A DNA stretch of 64,000 bases from assembly GCA_942486035.1 (NCBI GenBank), contig CALNXK010000023.1, positions 1,836,001 through 1,900,000 of the forward strand, written 5' to 3'. Within the stretch, counting starts at the first letter, position 1. Every line of letters begins with the position of its first letter. Position numbers and translations under genes: made by a program. Source of the stretch: Porites lobata. Taxonomy: Eukaryota > Cnidaria > Anthozoa > Scleractinia > Poritidae. Below, in pieces: positions 40,201 through 46,799 of the stretch. The notes under the pieces were generated by a model that did no database searches, was not told the DNA's origin, and saw only the letters and a list, made by a program, of their open reading frames with translations.

Positions 40201-41439
40201 TCCAGTTACTTTAGCGACAAAATTTTTCCCGCTAAAGCATAATGTTTAGAACCTCTACTAAATGATCACCCCAGCTTATCTGCATTGCTGCCACTTTTTG
40301 GGCTAAAGAATTTATAATTTTGCATATTTTGAAATGACATATAGTCTGATCACTATAATCACTGTATCTACTACCTACACAGAGTGAATCCTGAAGAACT
40401 TTTAGTGAAAGAATATAACTGCACATATTGTAACTTAGTAATTATTGTAAACAGTAATTATGATTCAAGTAGGTGGGAAATCAAACAGCTAAGAATATTG
40501 TTTGGTTCTGTTTTTCTTCTAGTTTCCTATTAAAGTAGAAAGGGGTCACATTCATACTAGAATCCCCTGCCCCCCGCCCCTCAGGCCCTTAACGACAGCC
40601 CTGCAAAAGTCAGTAGCAACAGGCCGCAAAAGTAGGTATGTCCACACCTCGGAAGAGATACTATTTCATTTGATTCTCATGAGGGACCACTAAATCTTTA
40701 CATTTTAGTTGGTTGCTTATGGGAGGTACGACTATACGCTACAGACAAGTAAAAAACAACATGCAGGACACTAGCTGTAATACAGGCATGTGGCTCCTTA
40801 CTGACCTTAAAGTGTACATGTATGTAGTTGATCCAACTAAACTCTACAAGCACATCAACAAATAAAAGCCCAGTAGAGCTATTTAAGAGACAAAACTGAT
40901 GTTCCCATATACTAAAAGACTACAATTATAAAAGGCCTGGGTTAAAATCCAAAAGGTCGAAGGCAATGTGTTTAGAGAGACGTAAAAACAGTGTTCAATT
41001 ATTACGTTAGACAAAACAACATGGTTTCCAGTTTATGGAGACCAGTTTTCTTTCTTATCTATAGCAACATTTAACCATCTTTAAGAGAACAAGAGAAAAA
41101 AAACCGGCAAAACCAAGTCTATCGTGCTGCTAATCCTCTACGCAACAACAAAGCCCCTGCATTGTTTTCAACTGAAAAAAAAATGGCGCCAGAAAGAAAT
41201 CTAAATTTTGAGCTGGTAAACATACCTGCCTCAACTTCAATTTCCTCTTCTTCCTCCTTTAACATGGAGTAAAATATCATGGTGCAGCCTTCTTTTGGAG
41301 TTTCGTTCAGAAATTTAAGTATTTCGTTTTCATATTGCCCATCTTCTCGGGTGACCAGATCATCAAACACCTCTGGGTCTGTGATCCCAAGTCCGAGATA
41401 AATCTTGTTTCTAATCCACTCTATACGCGTATCATCCAT
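743..41439 (-). CDS. DNAH10: Axonemal dynein heavy chain 10, 5' three quarters (48 exons)
   Basis: This gene encodes the heavy chain (motor) of an inner-arm axonemal dynein, an ATPase that moves along microtubules to bend cilia and flagella. Forty-eight exons were traced on the minus strand; their phases agree at every junction, giving 3,446 codons without a stop. Order: N-terminal tail (about residues 1-1,300), linker (about 1,400-1,950), AAA1 (P-loop GPAGTGKT, 2014-2021), AAA2 (GPTGGGKT, 2295-2302), AAA3 (GETGTSKS, 2641-2648), AAA4 (GVGGSGKQ, 2988-2995), stalk helix 1 (3230-3340) and the start of the microtubule-binding domain. The assignment to DNAH10 rather than another axonemal chain rests on strong remembered similarity of the tail (DEFLMNIQKF, LLTKMEGLVVHTNTGR) to human DNAH10. 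The gene is cut at the left: about a thousand residues (AAA5, AAA6, C-terminal domain) lie outside. An RFX X-box precedes the start codon. Confidence 0.95.
2099..2314. mobile_element. Foldback MITE, family with GGGCCTGTTTACATGGA ends
   Basis: Near-complete palindrome of 216 bp in the intron between exons 46 and 47. The arms contain GACCCCAGGTA and CCGCTTAGGTGGGGTA. A second copy lies at 6,002-6,183. Confidence 0.85.
3829..4901 (-). CDS. DNAH10: DNAH10 exons 44-45, AAA4 to stalk junction
   Basis: Exons are 4,662-4,901 and 3,829-4,026, encoding residues 3,084-3,229. They contain ESIWQYFVNKCANNLHIVL, MSPVGETLRTRCRNFP and YTTPKNYLDFINTYNKLL, the universal dynein segment before the stalk. Junctions are phase 0. 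Confidence 0.94.
4967..5178. mobile_element. TTAA-ended MITE, 21-bp perfect terminal repeats
   Basis: It begins TTAACCCTTTAAGTCCCAAT and ends with the exact complement (21 bp). Ends at TTAA suggest a piggyBac-like target. At least four relatives lie in this gene: 15,523, 22,284, 23,199 and 26,200. Confidence 0.82.
5557..7316 (-). CDS. DNAH10: DNAH10 exons 41-43, AAA4
   Basis: Exons are 7,155-7,316, 6,288-6,609 and 5,557-5,645, encoding residues 2,893-3,083. AAA4 has Walker A GVGGSGKQS and the Walker B-like FLFTDAHV. Exon 42 ends in phase 1 at GTAATG; the open frame runs on to 6,220, but the conserved join QEG-FLELINNML places the end at 6,288. Confidence 0.93.
6002..6183. mobile_element. Foldback MITE, same family as 2,099-2,314
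   Basis: Same terminal GGGCCT..TTTACATGGAGG sequence and the same internal AGCGGGTTACC and ATCAAATT words; shorter by about 35 bp. Confidence 0.85.
7497..7614. mobile_element. Foldback MITE, GTTTCTGGGAAACTG family
   Basis: Inverted repeat with arms CGTTTCTGGGAAACTGCCCA and its complement. Further copies lie at 10,658-10,772 and 28,513-28,618. Confidence 0.82.
8142..10599 (-). CDS. DNAH10: DNAH10 exons 38-40, AAA3
   Basis: Exons are 10,322-10,599, 9,539-9,826 and 8,142-8,540, encoding residues 2,571-2,892. AAA3 is the regulatory nucleotide site. The Walker A motif is GETGTSKS, with Ser in place of the final Thr, and Walker B is FMDDMN (2706-2711) followed by MPQVDEYGTQQPIALL. Exon 40 has the conserved FHYIFNLRDLSRITQGL. 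All residues needed for nucleotide binding are present. Confidence 0.95.
10658..10772. mobile_element. Foldback MITE, GTTTCTGGGAAACTG family
   Basis: Second copy, bounded by TAGG and CCTA; the central part is inverted relative to the first copy. Confidence 0.82.
11261..12693 (-). CDS. DNAH10: DNAH10 exons 36-37, AAA2 end and AAA3 entry
   Basis: Exons are 12,436-12,693 and 11,261-11,477, encoding residues 2,413-2,571. ADLRYASPATVSRCGMVYVD is the conserved AAA2 sensor region (the SRCGM motif is near universal in dyneins). Exon 37 ends in phase 1. I see nothing else in the introns on either side beyond an AAAC run near 12,070. Confidence 0.93.
13344..15886 (-). CDS. DNAH10: DNAH10 exons 32-35, AAA1 end and AAA2
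   Basis: Exons are 15,740-15,886, 15,013-15,204, 14,433-14,551 and 13,344-13,638, encoding residues 2,162-2,412. AAA2 has Walker A GPTGGGKT and a Walker B-like VFDGDVDALW, with MNSVMDDNRLLTLANGERI following. Exon 32 ends at a GC donor (GAG-GCGAGT), which preserves the conserved join NE-DVVLM. The acceptor of exon 33 has two degenerate tandem copies in its own intron (15,286-15,435). Confidence 0.93.
14210..14313. mobile_element. TAGCC-type foldback element, perfect 9-bp target duplication
   Basis: A 104-bp hairpin with arms beginning TAGTCTGCTACACAGCCG, flanked on both sides by CCTCTTTAC. A 9-bp duplication points to a Mutator-like transposase. Confidence 0.88.
15175..15435. repeat. Tandem copies of the exon 33 acceptor region
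   Basis: The genuine exon 33 start and adjoining intron (15,175-15,252) are repeated, degenerate, at 15,286-15,356 and 15,366-15,435. Each copy includes GTCACG, AACACT..ATCC and CTGTTA.ACCAAAACT. Confidence 0.75.
15523..15733. mobile_element. TTAA-ended MITE, diverged, beside the exon 32 donor
   Basis: It starts TTAACCCTTAAAACCCTAAT and ends TTTAAAGGGT. Its right end lies about five bases from the GC donor of exon 32. Confidence 0.65.
15738..15739 (-). other. GC splice donor (GC-AG intron)
   Basis: On the minus strand exon 32 reads GAG followed by GCGAGTTTTACCC. No GT is available that keeps phase 0 and the conserved peptide, so this is a GC-AG intron. The rest of the donor fits the usual GC-donor consensus. 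A MITE end begins about five bases further on. Confidence 0.8.
16079..16127. repeat. AAT microsatellite
   Basis: About a dozen AAT units preceded by TTAATTAATTAA. Confidence 0.9.
16355..17868 (-). CDS. DNAH10: DNAH10 exons 29-31, AAA1 main ATPase site
   Basis: Exons are 17,734-17,868, 17,305-17,457 and 16,355-16,543, encoding residues 2,003-2,161. AAA1 is the ATP-hydrolysing site that drives motility. The Walker A motif GPAGTGKT is in exon 29, the Walker B motif CFDEFN in exon 30 and the sensor-1 region GIFITMNPGYAGRTELP in exon 31. All are intact, so the motor should be active. All junctions are phase 0. Confidence 0.95.
16818..16899. mobile_element. TAGCC foldback element, right end missing
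   Basis: It starts TAGCCTGCGAACGCGGACGT; the right arm stops at GCGTTCGCA without the expected GGCTA. Confidence 0.65.
17165..17259. mobile_element. TAGCC-type foldback element, 9-bp target duplication
   Basis: Arms TAGCTTCCCACGCAG and complement; flanks CATTACATG and CTTTACATG agree at eight of nine bases. Confidence 0.8.
17971..18182. mobile_element. MITE with ACCGGAAGTG / CACTTCCGG subterminal arms
   Basis: Inverted arms GACGCACGGCAACCGGAAGTG-like at both ends around an AT-rich centre. A homologous copy in opposite orientation lies at 25,268-25,472. Confidence 0.72.
18202..19990 (-). CDS. DNAH10: DNAH10 exons 26-28, linker end and AAA1 entry
   Basis: Exons are 19,822-19,990, 19,080-19,183 and 18,202-18,385, encoding residues 1,850-2,002. 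They carry NQVWWTWEVEDVF, a Lys-rich stretch, WESQLRFYWDQLPDEL and the AAA1 entry GYGYEYMGLNGRLVITPLTD. Junctions are phase 2, 0, 2 and 0 in order. A MITE (17,971-18,182) ends about 20 bp downstream of the donor of exon 28. Confidence 0.93.
18861..18957. repeat. Two-unit 50-bp tandem repeat
   Basis: Two units of about 50 bp with GTTTTCGTTCGTCTCCA and ACTGAGAAGACAGACCTCC. The surrounding 18,630-19,045 has AAAACG/CGTTTT words at both sides and may be an old hAT-like element. Confidence 0.65.
19543..19554 (-). other. Isolated tRNA-like B box
   Basis: GGTTCGAATCGC on the minus strand matches the pol III B box; no matching A box or cloverleaf is seen nearby, so it is probably a SINE remnant. Confidence 0.35.
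20429..24099 (-). CDS. DNAH10: DNAH10 exons 21-25, linker (DHC_N2)
   Basis: Exons are 23,888-24,099, 22,778-23,168, 21,940-22,062, 21,452-21,685 and 20,429-20,652, encoding residues 1,456-1,850. The linker is the lever that swings over the motor ring during the power stroke. It is identified by KGTQERGFILGSVDEI, the signature WMYLESIFIGGDIR (exon 23), EKCQKSLNDYLDSKR followed by FPRFFFISDDELL (exon 24) and GRVEDWMTNVLNEMRRTNR (exon 25). Exon 21 uses the donor GTCAGT in phase 2. Confidence 0.93.
21753..21887. mobile_element. Possible TAGCC foldback element
   Basis: Short inverted ends TAGCCTGTTCCAGG and CCTGGGACAGGCTG, but no target duplication is visible. Confidence 0.4.
22284..22499. mobile_element. 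TTAA-ended MITE
   Basis: It starts TTAACCCTTTAAGTCCCAAT like the copy at 4,967; the right end is eroded (GGCTTAAAGAGTTCA). Confidence 0.75.
23199..23550. mobile_element. TTAA-ended MITE interrupted by another element
   Basis: Left part 23,199-23,332 and right part 23,469-23,550 together form one MITE of this family; a TAGCC-type foldback element is inserted between them. Confidence 0.72.
23333..23468. mobile_element. TAGCC-type foldback element inside a MITE
   Basis: Arms start CAGCCTGCGTAGCAGGCGCT; flanks ATTCTCTCA and GTTCTCTCA agree at eight of nine bases. The host MITE reads through when the insert is removed in thought. Confidence 0.8.
24395..24573 (-). mobile_element. tRNA-derived SINE
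   Basis: On the minus strand the element begins with a tRNA-like head containing TGGCTGAGCGGTTAGAACGC, an RNA polymerase III A box (24,541-24,560). It is followed by a degenerate B-box region and a non-tRNA body. The head is unlikely to be a functional tRNA because the rest of the cloverleaf is not preserved. It sits next to the exon 20 donor. Confidence 0.7.
24598..29290 (-). CDS. DNAH10: DNAH10 exons 15-20, end of tail and start of linker
   Basis: Exons are 29,201-29,290, 28,676-28,840, 27,469-27,627, 25,875-25,991, 25,547-25,649 and 24,598-24,776, encoding residues 1,185-1,455. Conserved pieces are AYDEKLQFYSNLVIE (exon 15), LEDLKFVLRVIADIRDKS and RYVDLQERYRTL (exon 17) and ELANAEKLFGLSITLYPELL (exon 20). 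Exon 19 ends in phase 1 and exon 20 restores phase 0. A tRNA-derived SINE lies 24 bp beyond the donor of exon 20. Confidence 0.9.
25268..25472. mobile_element. MITE, opposite-orientation copy of 17,971-18,182
   Basis: Arms GTCAACCGGAAGTG and CACTTCCGGTTGACG; the centre is the reverse complement of the other copy with many substitutions. Confidence 0.72.
26200..26749. mobile_element. TTAA-ended MITE interrupted by a TA-target element
   Basis: The right part (26,605-26,749) ends GGGGCTTAAAGGGTTAAT. The left part (about 26,200-26,253) is diverged. The 351-bp element at 26,254-26,604 splits them. Confidence 0.55.
26254..26604. mobile_element. 351-bp element with long terminal repeats, TA target
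   Basis: Inverted ends AATAAACCTCTTTACCGATA and the complement of AATAGACCTTTTTACCGATA continue for about 60 bp with few mismatches. TA dinucleotides sit at both junctions, as for Tc1/mariner-type MITEs. Confidence 0.78.
28513..28618. mobile_element. Foldback MITE, GTTTCTGGGAAACTG family, left end eroded
   Basis: Third copy; the right arm (AGTTTCCCAGAAACCTTA) is intact, the left arm has lost its outer bases. Confidence 0.75.
29452..29563. mobile_element. TAGCC foldback element, perfect 9-bp target duplication
   Basis: Ends TAGCCTGAGAAAAC and GTTTTCTCAGGCGAA; both flanks are TGTATGAAA. Confidence 0.85.
30250..33139 (-). CDS. DNAH10: DNAH10 exons 10-14, tail continued
   Basis: Exons are 33,026-33,139, 32,718-32,858, 32,365-32,553, 31,010-31,170 and 30,250-30,481, encoding residues 906-1,184. 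Exon 12 has the highly conserved KYRAIGPLLTKMEGLVVHT. For exon 13 I chose the donor GTACGT at 31,009 because it is the only one giving phase 2 and the conserved join VEG-TRMFVRWMNGTCIE. Two TAGCC foldback elements lie in the large intron between exons 12 and 13. Confidence 0.9.
30783..30793 (-). other. Isolated tRNA-like B box
   Basis: GGTTCAATTCC on the minus strand, again without a full tRNA around it; probable SINE remnant. Confidence 0.35.
30822..30945. mobile_element. Possible inverted-repeat element
   Basis: Short inverted ends around CCCTGGGTACCA and TGGTACCCTGGG in the intron between exons 13 and 14; interior not recognised. Confidence 0.4.
31604..31661. mobile_element. TAGCC foldback element, 58 bp
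   Basis: The smallest of the family: arms TAGCCTGACTGAGTATCA, ending TGATACTCAGGCTA; flanks CCATAACAC and CTATAACAC. Confidence 0.85.
32137..32284. mobile_element. TAGCC foldback element, 9-bp target duplication
   Basis: Ends TAGCCTGACG and GCTCAGGCTA around a purine/pyrimidine-rich hairpin; flanks GAGAAAAAC and GAGGAAAAC. Confidence 0.78.
33382..37405 (-). CDS. DNAH10: DNAH10 exons 4-9, tail (DHC_N1 region)
   Basis: Exons are 37,090-37,405, 36,200-36,448, 35,733-35,909, 35,430-35,655, 34,729-34,856 and 33,382-33,468, encoding residues 511-905. The segment includes KNQPPVAGAISWERSLF and ETKYLEQLGF, characteristic of the N-terminal region 1 of axonemal dynein heavy chains. Exon 7 carries a Ser/Ala-rich insertion ending SQ before a phase-1 junction. 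Exons 8 and 9 are short and were found from splice sites and conserved peptide (PELARNVALQ; VDGLKLMLDRYHTV). The introns contain foldback elements at 33,518, 34,622 and 36,592. Confidence 0.9.
33518..34031. mobile_element. TAGCC foldback element, 514 bp, perfect 9-bp target duplication
   Basis: The largest of the family. Arms of more than 100 bp start TAGCCTGCAAACGGCAGAC and end GTCTGACGTTCGCTGGCTA; both flanks are ATTATCACA. The unique centre has no open frame of note. Confidence 0.9.
34210..34235. repeat. TA microsatellite
   Basis: About twelve TA units in the intron between exons 8 and 9 and the foldback elements. Confidence 0.9.
34622..34703. mobile_element. TAGCC foldback element, 82 bp
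   Basis: Ends TAGCCGGCGTGGCAG and CTGCCACGCAGGCTA; flanks CGTTTGTTC and CATTAGTTC agree at seven of nine bases. Confidence 0.72.
36592..36692. mobile_element. 101-bp element with 23-bp terminal inverted repeats
   Basis: Ends GTTTCATCACCAGATGAAAC plus three bases, perfectly inverted, around an unrelated centre of about 55 bp. Confidence 0.75.
38133..38175. repeat. GA-rich low-complexity tract
   Basis: Runs of GGGAGAGA in the intron between exons 3 and 4. Confidence 0.85.
38416..39835 (-). CDS. DNAH10: DNAH10 exons 2-3, N-terminal tail
   Basis: Exon 2 (39,522-39,835) enters in phase 1 and leaves in phase 0. It encodes about 100 residues rich in Glu, Ala and Gly, a low-complexity linker unlikely to fold. 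Exon 3 (38,416-39,419) is the longest exon at 1,004 bp and encodes residues 177-511, the first well-conserved tail segment. It contains DEFLMNIQKF, a KKTPQGNGPLAEIDFWRER stretch and WIISRHYNRDERM, all close to human DNAH10. The tail mediates heavy-chain pairing and binding of intermediate chains. Confidence 0.92.
41226..41439 (-). CDS. DNAH10: DNAH10 exon 1, start codon and N-terminus
   Basis: This exon encodes residues 1-71 and ends in phase 1 at a GTATG donor. The peptide begins MDDTRIEWIRNK and ends in an acidic run (KEEEEEIEVEA). The start at 41,437-41,439 is the first codon of the conserved frame and lies 148 bp from an X-box. Its first 39 coding bases are copied at 48,690-48,728 in a displaced promoter block. 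The following intron (39,836-41,225) holds nothing I recognise. Confidence 0.85.
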
Positions 41440-41586
41440 GCTGGCGAGTTTAGCTTGAGCTCTTGTAAAAAGTGCTGTATTTGTGCTTCAAGCTATATCA
41501 GTCTTGTGCCTTCTAATTCGGTTAAAATTCGTTTACGATGAACGGCTCGTTAGTTTTGAGCTCGCCGCCATCTTTACCTCTGAACT

Positions 41587-41600
41587 GTTGCTATGGCATC
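41587..41600. promoter_or_regulatory. RFX X-box of DNAH10
   Basis: GTTGCTATGGCATC matches the ciliary X-box consensus GTTGCCATGGCAAC at 12 of 14 positions. It lies 148 bp upstream of the DNAH10 start codon, the usual distance. RFX factors drive most motile-cilia genes, which fits the product. Function is inferred from the motif and position. Confidence 0.7.
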
Positions 41601-43154
41601 GTTGTGTCACAACACAGTTGCAGCACAGGCATACTATTTTCGGCTTAGAGCGTAGGGGCAGGGAGCTTGCGTGACTCCGGCAGGAGATTATATAACCTTG
41701 TAAAGCTGACGTCATACCTACAACTCCAACACCGATGTTTTTTTTGTTGACAACTGAAAAATGATTAAAAAGTTTTTCAGCAAAGTGGCCGTCAAACACT
41801 GGAATTAAGTAAACTATGAATGAAACGGGAAATTTTCAGGGAGGTTACTTCCTGAATCGTTAAACGTTTTTATATTCAGTGTAAATCTTTATTTTCTAAG
41901 GATCACGACTCCCTCGTAGAGCTTCGTATCGTGATCATGACTGATTTTTTAAGCTTGGTTAAAATTTGTTACTTACTGATATCTTTTTTACTAGAAAAAT
42001 CATCCAGATTTTTCTGAAGTTATTATATATTTCAGTCTCCCAATATCACTCATTTCATCATTTTCAACTTTATATTGTGCTCTGCTTTTCTCTTCAAACG
42101 TTCTTTGTTGAAAAGAATTTCGATTTCATTTGCACAGTAGAACGTGGTTTCCGCCATAAAAATTCAGCATCAATGAAATAATCTGAATTGATAAATCATG
42201 TCGCTATTTCTTAGGCGTTTCTATTACAAAAGATCACTTTTTGAGGAAAAAACGTAAAAAAAGATACGGCAAGGTTAGCCTTGCGAAATCGCCCGCGAAA
42301 TCAGCCTTCTGACCTTGTGACAGACCACGACATTATTTTACTCACCAATTTATTTCAAAACTTGTTTCCTCGATCAAAAGGATTTGGAGAAAAGACTCAG
42401 GTTATCCAGCAGAAAACAATAAACTTTACAAAGAAAACCAATTGCTTGACTTAAAAAAAATTAATAAAAAAGGTTAATCCACACGGTGGAAACCCGCATA
42501 AATTTACTGCAACAGAGAATTAAAAAAGCAAGGTTGTAGCCGTTTTCAGTTGCTATCGGTAAATTTTTTCAGTACCCCGCAAGCTGGGCAAAAAAAGCTG
42601 TAAAAATACGCGAACGTAAAACACACTCTGTACAATTCAGTATAAAAATGGCTTTTTATCAGGTTTGTTGTTTAGCACTAAGGCTAATGTCTACGTGATA
42701 TAACAACATTGCTGCTTTGTTTGTAATTTACTACTGGTTTTTATCTCTCTCAGATCCCGGACGTATACACGCAGAATTTCCATTAATTGTGTTCCTTTCC
42801 GACCATATAAAACCTCTGATCAGGCGTTTATTGCCGTTTTAATTGAGAAGACATGAATTGAGATATAGGGCGGGCATGATCGCAGACTATAACTTATATT
42901 GCTTTGTCAGTTGAGGTCGGGTCTACTATAATACTGAAATAATTGACAAATTCTGTCTTTTGACCCCACAAAATAAGAATTTCAATTTAATACATACTTG
43001 GCTCGGAAACAGGCACGCTCCGTTCCCTCCTCCCTCATTGCCCGGGTGTATGTGTTACGAATTGTGCCCGGATTTTGCCTCGCACTGTCAATTAAAATTA
43101 CACGAGATTTGCGAAATCATACAACGTTTATTAAATATTTACCAATAAAACTAT

Positions 43155-43420
43155 ACCTTATATTTACAAAGAATTCAATAAATTAAATTTCAAAAATAGA
43201 TCTTAGTCATTAGCGCTAAAAATAAATATTTGTTACTTTGCAAAATTTCTCTGTAAAACCACTTTTTTATATTTACAAAGCATTCAATAAATTAAGTCTC
43301 AAATATAGATAATAGCCATAGCTATAATTAATTTGCAAATACAACTATTTTATTTTTACAAAGCATTCAATAATTCACAATGACAAAAATACGAGATATT
43401 AGCCATAGAGATAGACGTCA
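43155..43420. repeat. Tandem repeat downstream of oxidase copy A
   Basis: Three imperfect units of roughly 85-105 bp, each starting near TTTACAAAG(C)ATTCAATAA. Copy B has two such units (52,141-52,320). The repeat number has changed since the genes duplicated. Confidence 0.65.
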
Positions 43421-43477
43421 ATAAATACGTGTTAATTTGCTAGATTTCTCTTTATATACCAGCATTTTCTCGTTTCT

Positions 43478-43483
43478 TTTATT
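43478..43483 (-). terminator. Poly(A) signal, oxidase copy A
   Basis: AATAAA on the minus strand, about 60 bp after the stop codon of copy A; the equivalent hexamer is conserved in copy B. Confidence 0.55.
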
Positions 43484-43543
43484 TCTAGTTAAACGTTCAG
43501 TCTCAAGAAAGAAAGGGTACATTGAAAACTCAACAACAAATGC

Positions 43544-46500
43544 TCAAAGCTTTGACAGATAAATCTGTGGTCTCTTGAGAACACGATCCACCATGGCACT
43601 GGCCTCTATAGCACATCCCCAGGAGAAAGTCACACCCGAGCCTCCGTGTCCATAGTTGTGCAGAATCGACGGACACACAGGATCCCACTCCAAACGAACG
43701 TTGCCTTTACGAGCGGGCCGCAGTCCTACCAACACTTCTTCCACGTCTTCGTCTCCATAGTTACGAAGTGGAGGGTAGAACTCTTTGACTTTCTCAAACA
43801 TTCTTCTGATTGGTGGATAATCGAGGGTGAGATTTCTGTCCCATTGGTAGGGTTGTACCATGCCACCCAACCACAGTTTGTCTTCACCTCTTGGAAGGAT
43901 GAACACAAAGCTTTGTCCGTCTTTTTTGGACTCATCAATGTCCTCGATCAGCGAGATGCACATGGAATGGTTGAGTTTAGGCATCAAGCTTCCATCATTT
44001 CTAACTTTAAGAATACAACCTGAGATTTCAATAAAAACGGTCCCGTTAGAATGCGATCACTGCTTGAATTTAGATGAAATGTGTGTTTGGGGGTAAGAGG
44101 GAAATGACATGTTTATATTACAAAATACAATAAATTTAAAGGGAGAATTATTTACCTCTCAGAGGGTAAACATCTTCGTCTCCTGCCAGTTCTTTAGCGC
44201 TGAGTCCAGAGCAGTTGAAGATCAGCTGAGCTTTGTATTTCCTTTTCAAGCCTTCTGCTTGATCTCTCAGTAGTCCTTTAATTTCATCGTGTACAAAGCG
44301 ACAGCCCTTGTCTTTACACTGTTTGTAAAGCCACTGCATGTACACAACTGTGTCAACCATAGGAGCCATGTGCTGGTACGCGTCCACCACACCCGTGTCT
44401 GTGTTTACAGCTAAAGGAGAGACCAAAATAGTTAGCGATCAGTTAGCATCTATATGCATAGAATAACTGCAAGGGAATTATAAATTCTATCTGAATATTT
44501 TGGAACTACACGATAGACGAAGCTATAAACGATTTGGAACATACATCATTCCACTGATGAACCTTTAGTGGAAAAAAAACCGTAAGTCAGTACCCCGCGT
44601 GTCAGGGTCTTTTTAGTCAAAAGTCCGTATGAGAACATAGAGGTGAAGCGCAACACAGCATACAAATATATAAAGCGTTGAAATCGGTTAAAAGGTAAGA
44701 TATGAAGGCACTTTTGTTCGGAGAGGCTCTTATGAGCATCAAACAAAAATATTCATAAAATGAACGCACGTTAGATAGGGTGCCATACGAACTCTTACCA
44801 GTTTCCTCGATGAGTTTTGAGTCATGACGAAATCCTGGCAAATGGCAGAGTTCGTTCATCTTGTCCAACTGTGCTGGAAGGTCTTCAACCATATCCTTGA
44901 AGTAGAAGACAGATTGCCTGAGGTACGCTCCAGTTTCTTTTGGTTTCATAGCCAATTCCATGAACTTTCCATAGCTGTCCATACACCACACCTTGGATCT
45001 CTCAAGTGACTTCTCATCCGTGTGCCGTCCGCATACTGCAGGAGGCCATTCCCACAAAGCACCGGCGATCTCGGAGGTGATGCATTTACCAGAAGCGACT
45101 GGTGAGGCGAACTCCTTTGCTACAACGGTGACTTTGTACCTAAGAAAAATAATAGGTATATTTGATTAATATGGATGAATACACACTATAATCAACAATA
45201 AAATTACTAGGCGAAATAGGGAGGCAACTAAAGAATACGACTTTATTTCTACGCTCGCCACCCGAAAGAAAACATGACGTTCACACGGAACGTGTCTGGC
45301 TGCGGCAAGAGTGACTGTATGAAAAGTAATATTGAGCATTTTAAGTAACGTGTCAAGGAAAATTAACGCATGCCTAATATATCAGGTGAGTCAACGTTTT
45401 TCTTTAGTCCCTCACATGCAAGATTTTTTTCTTTTGCTAACAAAGCCCAATGAATGGAAAATCGCTGTGTCTGTTAGAGGAATGAAGTGTTATGCTATTC
45501 TTATAGATTTATCTAACCGCTTTTCGTTAGAATGATTTTACTTAACCTGTGTGTAAAACAGATAGCAGACCGATACGCAGTATTACACTGTATTTTTAAA
45601 AAATGTTTAGTTGGTGCTGTAAGATTAGATTAAGTAAAATTACAGTCTGTTTCAAAAACCGCCGACTAACTTATCGTCAAGGAAGTTTTGAAATATTAGT
45701 CACGCTCTCATTACTCTTTGCCTGTATTCCAACAAGGAAATAAATGCCATGTCAATCTATTCATCCGTATTGAAATACACTTAATGCGAGTTAACGCAGG
45801 ATCTTTTCGCAACAGTTTTGATCCGAACGGACGGAACTGAACTAATTTAAATTAGTTAAGAAAATTTAGGGAGCGGCTCTTGACTGTGTTTGTTAGAAGA
45901 GGTGGTTATTTTCAACTTTTGCGGGTTGTGTTTAGCGGTTACTTACCCCTTGTTTAGTAACTGTAAAGCACTGGTTATCCCAACTACTCCGCCACCGATC
46001 ACGAGAATGTGAGGCACTTTAGGTGTGTTCTGAAACAAAATATTAAAAAGGTAAATTTTCAAGAACACTGAAAGAGTATTCACTGGGTTGAGCTGTTGCT
46101 ATACATAACCGTTGATTAGTCAGGGTAATAACGGGCCCTGTAGCTGGAAATAACATGTTTTTATCGGGTCTTGGTCAGATTCTTTTCCTAGCATCTTCTA
46201 TATCATTGAGAAATTATTATTAAACCGCATTGAATGAATTTATCCCACTTTTTTTTTTTAGGAAATAGGAGATACAGAGTAACCGGGGGTTTGTCCCAAG
46301 CTACCGAGAACAGGGTTTGTGTTCCTCCAATTCCATCCACCTCAGCTTAACGTTAAAACAATGCTTTTACCGGGTCTTGGGCAGATTTTGTTCTTAGCGC
46401 GTTCTTATGCATAACACTGAGAGCGTATATATTAGCATTGAACTGAACTTGATCACAATTGTGCGTTAGTGAAAGAGTAAATCTATACAAAGACACCCGA

Positions 46501-46661
46501 TTTTTGTTCCAAGATAACAAAAAACCTTATGTTTTCCACGTCCAATTTAGTCCACTCTAGCTTAAGGCAAAAATAATAAAATTTCATTTTAAAAGAAAAA
46601 GTCTTCTCGTTACCTCTAGATTTTTCTTGTTCTCAAACGTTCTCGTAAAGGGCAATGCCAT
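43544..46661 (-). CDS. D-amino-acid/D-aspartate oxidase family flavoenzyme, copy A
   Basis: Five exons: 46,614-46,661, 45,947-46,029, 44,799-45,139, 44,156-44,410 and 43,544-44,019; 400 residues plus stop, phases 0, 2, 1, 1. Enzymes of this family use FAD to oxidise D-amino acids to 2-oxo acids, releasing ammonia and hydrogen peroxide. Visible: Rossmann motif VIGGGVVG near the N-terminus; SEIAGALWEWPP (FAD region); GLRPAR, whose Arg matches the substrate-carboxylate Arg283 of human DAO; and the family signature HNYGHGGSGVTFSWGCA. The C-terminus is Ser-Lys-Leu, a type 1 peroxisomal signal, as in DAO and DDO. The residue aligning with catalytic-site Tyr228 appears to be Phe (FILP). Substrate preference cannot be read from the sequence. 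The protein is about 50 residues longer than human DAO. Confidence 0.9.
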
Positions 46662-46750
46662 TTTTCAAGGCTGTTCTCTTCAGCTCACTTTGATTTTGTT
46701 CTTTCTTGAGTCCTGAAGCTGGTTTATGCTGTATATCCAAAATGATCCCA

Positions 46751-46796
46751 TTTTATAAGCAATCGTTTAACTTCGTGTGGTGTCAAAGTGACGTCA
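46751..46796 (-). promoter_or_regulatory. TATA box and CRE of copy A
   Basis: TATAAAA on the minus strand at 46,751-46,757 lies 90 bp upstream of the start codon. A perfect CRE palindrome TGACGTCA lies at 46,789-46,796. Both are conserved upstream of copy B although much of the flank has diverged. Confidence 0.6.
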
Positions 46797-46799
46797 AAG

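Larger units (their letters stand above)
41440..43477. promoter_or_regulatory. DNAH10 upstream region / downstream of oxidase copy A
   Basis: This intergenic stretch holds the promoter of DNAH10 and the 3' flank of oxidase copy A. It contains the X-box at 41,587, a hairpin near 41,890-41,935 (ATCACGA and TCGTGAT arms) and, from about 43,155, a short tandem repeat. From 41,401 to about 43,161 it is duplicated at 48,690-50,475. No gene was recognised in it. Confidence 0.6.

Noticed and set aside
43646..44023. 125-codon frame antisense to the last oxidase exon, repeated in copy B
   Set aside because: It is the complement of a conserved coding exon; its conservation follows from the real gene on the other strand.
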